Source of the DNA: Pirellulaceae bacterium
GTDB taxonomy: Bacteria > Planctomycetota > Planctomycetia > Pirellulales > Pirellulaceae
Assembly: GCA_026989685.1 (NCBI GenBank)
Contig: JALSIV010000004.1
Coordinates: 1 to 35,513, forward strand
Length of the DNA stretch: 35,513 nucleotides
Reading direction: 5' to 3'
Shown here: positions 32,427 through 35,513 of the stretch, piece after piece
Numbering within the stretch: position 1 is the first letter of the stretch
Layout: every line of letters starts with the position of its first letter
Program-made: the position numbers and the translations under genes
The notes under the pieces: model-generated
What the model was told of the DNA's origin: nothing
What the model saw: only the letters and a program-made list of their open reading frames with translations
Database searches by the model: none

Positions 32427-33002
32427 ATGCTCCGTCGATGTCTCAAGTCCCATCCTCGGTCCGCAGCCATGAGTCCGATCACCAACGCCATGTCCTTAGC
32501 TCAGCAACCATCCACCGCTCGACGATGGCGAGCCCTTCTCCTGGTCCTCCTTTCGCTGGCCCTGGGAATCCTCCTCTCCTCACTCCTCGGCTGCGGCGGC
32601 AAATCGAGTGAAGCCCAGCAGATCGAAGATCCGGGGAAGCTGCTGGAGGACTACGATCGCAGCCGGCGCCGCCACGATCCGATTCGCTTCGAAGAAGTCG
32701 ATCTGGGCGAGTTTTTCACGACGAAATTCATCGCGGGAAAAGGAAGCTATGCCGTCAGTTTCCATCTCTACGCGGTCGTCGATCGGAAACATCGCAGCGA
32801 GCTGATGGAAGCCAAGCAAAAGCGTGAAAAACGCATGCGGGACGCCATCTTCACCACTCTGGCCAAGACGGAACTGGATTACTTTCGCGAGCCGACGCTG
32901 GCGTGGATCCGCTCGGAACTGATGACCGCCATCAACCGCTCGCTGCAGACTCGCGTCGTTCGCGATCTGGTGTTCGGCGAGTTTTCCTTTGAACGGACCT
33001 GA
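32427..33002 (+). CDS. FliL-like putative lipoprotein
   Basis: The 191-residue product has several possible starts (32427, 32469, 32490) and none has a good ribosome site. Any of them leads to the hydrophobic segment ALLLVLLSLALGILLSSLLGCGG, whose LGC looks like a lipobox. The C-terminal 110 residues resemble the FliL fold: GSYAVSFHLYAVVDRKH, then IFTTLAKTELDYFREPTLAWIRSELMTAINRSL, and the end VVRDLVFGEFSFER. In flagellated bacteria FliL associates with the stator. No flagellar gene is in the window, so a non-flagellar or stand-alone role is possible. It converges with the next gene, 12 bases between stops. Confidence 0.62.
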   Translation: MLRRCLKSHPRSAAMSPITNAMSLAQQPSTARRWRALLLVLLSLALGILLSSLLGCGGKSSEAQQIEDPGKLLEDYDRSRRRHDPIRFEEVDLGEFFTTKFIAGKGSYAVSFHLYAVVDRKHRSELMEAKQKREKRMRDAIFTTLAKTELDYFREPTLAWIRSELMTAINRSLQTRVVRDLVFGEFSFERT

Positions 33003-33014
33003 CGGGAGCCCGCC

Positions 33015-35513
33015 CTACTCCGGTATTTCATGCACGGTGTAGTGGGCCTGGGCCGGAAAGAACACGCCGCGACCATGGGGCGTCAGGTTCTTCACATGGA
33101 ACTCATACACGTATCCCGGCCGCAAGGGTTGCTGCAAGCGGAGGGTGATACTCTTGCCGCTCTTGTCCAGCGAGACCGCAGCCACCGGTTCGCTGCGGCG
33201 ATTCTTATCGGGGCCGCCATACGCCGGAGTGGGAATCCGCGTGTAGGACGTCACCGCATAGGTCCGGGGATCGATGGCCCGCCGGCGGTCGGCCGGGTGA
33301 GTCAACTCCAATTGAAACCCGTCTCGTCGAATACGGACGTGAGCGATTCCGGTGGGGAGTTCTTCGAGGACGGGGCGGCACTGCACGATACTGCCGATGT
33401 TGTTCGCGCCCCCCCAGCCGCTGTCTCGCAAACAACCGACGTATAGATCGCCTCGAGGCGACACGGCACAGGAGACCGGACCGATCAACGGAGGTCCCTC
33501 CAGTGGCTCAGGCCAGCTCATCGGATAAGCGGCTCCCTGATAGACGCCGTTGACTCGTTCCAACGAAAGTCGCACGAGCGCCCGTTCGTTGAACTCGCAG
33601 CCGACCAGGTCCCCCTCGAACACCCCGAATCCCCGTCTGCGGGGCGCCCTTTTGGGTGTATACAAGAACGAGATCCCGTTGACACTGCGCGTCCACGGAT
33701 GGGGAATCTTGATCGCGGGCGGTGTCGTAGGAGCTTTCAACCCCTGTTTTTTCTCGAGCTTGTTGTAAAAGCCGTAGCGAGCCCCGGGGCGAACGTGGTT
33801 GAGTTCGTTGAACGGATTGTAGTTCCCCTGGTTGTCGGTGACGAACAACTCGCCCTCCCGATCACGGGCGATTCCCATGGGAAACCGGTGCCCGCCGCTG
33901 ATCACTTCGATACGGAAGCGATGAGGATTCTCGGGCGAGGGGCGGCGGGGAACCAGTCGCAGCACCTTGCCTCGGTAACGAGCCGACTCGGGAGTGCGAT
34001 CATCCTGCTGACAAGGTAGTGCCACGTAGTAGATCCCCTGCTCGTCGCGAGGCAATCCGACGGCCCAGTCGTGATAGTCGGTGGTGTGCCCCCACCCCGA
34101 TGCCAATGTCACATAGCGATCGTAACGGCCGTCCCCGTCGACGTCGGTCATTCTCAGCAGGGCATACTTGACCAGCACGTCGACATAGCCGGGTCCTGTG
34201 GCGAGTCCGTAAGGCGCCGCCAACTCGTCCGTCGCCGGCCACAGAGTCTCCTCCAACCCGTCGCCGTCGCGGTCTTCCGCCACCCAGACTCGTCCCTTGA
34301 GCGACCCGAAGACGAGTGCCCCATCGGGCCGCCAAGCCAACGCGATGGGCATGATCTCTTCCGGGAACGCCAATCGCGTAGCACGAAAACCGGGCAACAC
34401 CTTCAGTTCGCGAGCCTCCAGCTTCAATGGCTCTTCAGCCGTTGGTGGAAAACGATCGACCTGCACGTTTGCCCGGTAGACGACTTCGACGGCGCCTTGG
34501 TCGAGCCACCATCCTTCGCGGCTTGCCGGCGGCGCAGCGGTCGCCGCCACGCGTGCCACTGCGTGAGCCGGTCCGGGAAGACGAAATTCGCGGCCTCCGC
34601 CGCCAGGCTTGACATCGGGCATTCCGGCAAAGGGGCGAAACAGCACCCGCCATCCTTCGGGAACTCCCGTCACCTCCACTCGGCGCACAAAACCTCCGCC
34701 CTCGGCGCCGTCGCGCAGAGCATGCCACGATTGTGTCACAAATATCATTTCTGTCTTTCGGTCGGGCAACTGAAACCTCAAGCGATATCGGACTCGAATC
34801 CCGCCCGTTTCCAGTTCGTGTTCCAACTCGTCGAACTCGGTAACGAACTGTCCGATGCGGAGGGGAGCCAGATGAACGTCTCCCCGGCGCAGCTCGATCT
34901 CGGCTGCCGACGTCTTCGGGGCAGCCACCATGGCTCCCGCCAGCTCCCAATACCAGGTTTTCCCTTCGGTTCGCTGGCGAGCCACATCGCCGGTGGTCCA
35001 GAACTGTTGCCGGGCGGTGGCCAAATCAAAAAGAACGTTGTGCCGGTTCGGCAAACCGATCAGCAACGGCTTGATCCACGGTTTTCCGTCGTAGCGCACC
35101 ACGTCCGTCACGAGGACCGATCGCCCGCTTGACCGATCGACAACACCCCGCTGACGCAATGTTCGCACCGGATTGGGAGCCGGCGGAACGAAGTCGGCCA
35201 GGTTGAGAACTTCCCACACGGCAGCGAGCTGATGTTGCAGATTCTGTTCTAGTACGCCGTGTACCGCCACTTTCACTCCGGGCATTTCCATTCGCGGCAC
35301 GATGCGCGACGGATTCGCCACCCAACGGAAAAACCAGGACGGTCGAATGCGACTTGCCGGACGAGTCAGCTCGGGGCCGCGTGCGTTCAGCGGCGCGTCC
35401 GCCGGAAGAACGCCCCCCACGGCATGACAACTGGTACAGCCGAAGCCGCTGCTGGTCACCAGTCGGGCACCTGCCGTCTTGAGCGTTACAGCATCGACCG
35501 GCGGAAGAGTCGG
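33015..35513 (-). CDS. cytochrome c / beta-propeller dehydrogenase-like protein, truncated by the window edge
   Basis: The ORF track begins at a GTG at 35459, but the frame remains open for 18 more codons to the last base, so the true N-terminus is outside. The visible part starts with a cytochrome c domain carrying the haem motif CTSCH and a possible axial Met in PRMEMPG. After an intermediate region of about 250 residues comes a beta-propeller of the L-sorbosone/glucose dehydrogenase kind (FPEEIMPIALAWRPDGALVFGSLKGRVWVAEDRDGDG, GGHRFPMGIARDREGELFVTDNQGNYNPFNELNHV). Calcium-type DxDGDG loops occur in it. A short beta-sandwich closes the protein. This layout matches the large periplasmic c-type cytochromes typical of planctomycetes; electron transfer from sugar oxidation is the usual assumption. 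Confidence 0.83.
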   Translation of the reverse strand, partial: PTLPPVDAVTLKTAGARLVTSSGFGCTSCHAVGGVLPADAPLNARGPELTRPASRIRPSWFFRWVANPSRIVPRMEMPGVKVAVHGVLEQNLQHQLAAVWEVLNLADFVPPAPNPVRTLRQRGVVDRSSGRSVLVTDVVRYDGKPWIKPLLIGLPNRHNVLFDLATARQQFWTTGDVARQRTEGKTWYWELAGAMVAAPKTSAAEIELRRGDVHLAPLRIGQFVTEFDELEHELETGGIRVRYRLRFQLPDRKTEMIFVTQSWHALRDGAEGGGFVRRVEVTGVPEGWRVLFRPFAGMPDVKPGGGGREFRLPGPAHAVARVAATAAPPASREGWWLDQGAVEVVYRANVQVDRFPPTAEEPLKLEARELKVLPGFRATRLAFPEEIMPIALAWRPDGALVFGSLKGRVWVAEDRDGDGLEETLWPATDELAAPYGLATGPGYVDVLVKYALLRMTDVDGDGRYDRYVTLASGWGHTTDYHDWAVGLPRDEQGIYYVALPCQQDDRTPESARYRGKVLRLVPRRPSPENPHRFRIEVISGGHRFPMGIARDREGELFVTDNQGNYNPFNELNHVRPGARYGFYNKLEKKQGLKAPTTPPAIKIPHPWTRSVNGISFLYTPKRAPRRRGFGVFEGDLVGCEFNERALVRLSLERVNGVYQGAAYPMSWPEPLEGPPLIGPVSCAVSPRGDLYVGCLRDSGWGGANNIGSIVQCRPVLEELPTGIAHVRIRRDGFQLELTHPADRRRAIDPRTYAVTSYTRIPTPAYGGPDKNRRSEPVAAVSLDKSGKSITLRLQQPLRPGYVYEFHVKNLTPHGRGVFFPAQAHYTVHEIPE

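Noticed and set aside
34071-35132. 353-residue plus-strand ORF opposite the cytochrome c/propeller gene
   Set aside because: Shadow frame with no motif, opposite a gene carrying CTSCH and propeller signatures.

Overview
The window looks like a chromosomal segment of a planctomycete, probably of the Pirellulales type. This is inferred from gene content, not from a marker-gene comparison. The supporting signs are a GC-rich sequence with many GTG and TTG starts, several large secreted or periplasmic proteins (a Tat-exported glycosidase-like protein, an FAD oxidoreductase with a golvesin/xanthan-lyase-type C-terminal domain, and a cytochrome c fused to a beta-propeller), many single-copy lineage-type hypothetical proteins, and a pyruvate:ferredoxin oxidoreductase split into two subunits. 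No rRNA, tRNA, CRISPR array, complete insertion sequence or prophage was seen.

Layout. 1-1932: the C-terminal part of an Eco57I-type adenine DNA methyltransferase with an in-frame 81-bp tandem repeat. 2091-2825: a secreted Gly/Met/His-rich protein. 2907-6571: a Tat-exported glycoside hydrolase-like protein, a small membrane protein, a small putative lipoprotein and a family-4 glycosyltransferase. 6750-11493: a rightward series with queA, a MutT-like phosphoesterase translationally coupled to an IscS-type cysteine desulfurase, an IscA/ErpA-type Fe-S protein and a fused CbiE-CbiT (CobL). 11670-17567: a second family-4 glycosyltransferase facing a leftward group made of a DUF11-repeat surface-type protein, a membrane protein and a BshB1/PIG-L-type deacetylase. 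17851-19822: tsaB converging on a degenerate LarA/DUF2088 protein.

20097-23274: the str ribosomal cluster rpsL-rpsG-fusA. It starts from its own predicted promoter, carries a structured leader, and has a near-perfect intrinsic terminator between rpsG and fusA. 23356-29881: a large membrane-anchored helical-repeat protein, then the two subunits of a pyruvate:ferredoxin-type oxidoreductase separated by a perfect hairpin. 29922-35513: a small zinc-ribbon membrane protein, the FAD oxidoreductase, a FliL-like lipoprotein, and a cytochrome c/beta-propeller protein that runs off the right edge.

Most of the window is housekeeping (tRNA modification, Fe-S assembly, cobalamin, translation, central carbon metabolism). 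I do not see a convincing new defence or mobile system. The items most worth a second look are the terminator just before a fusA with no Shine-Dalgarno, the naturally occurring Arg at ribosomal protein S12 position 88, the two in-frame DNA repeat arrays (methyltransferase and DUF11 protein), and enzyme-family members with altered catalytic motifs (LarA-like, BshB1-like, GH-like).
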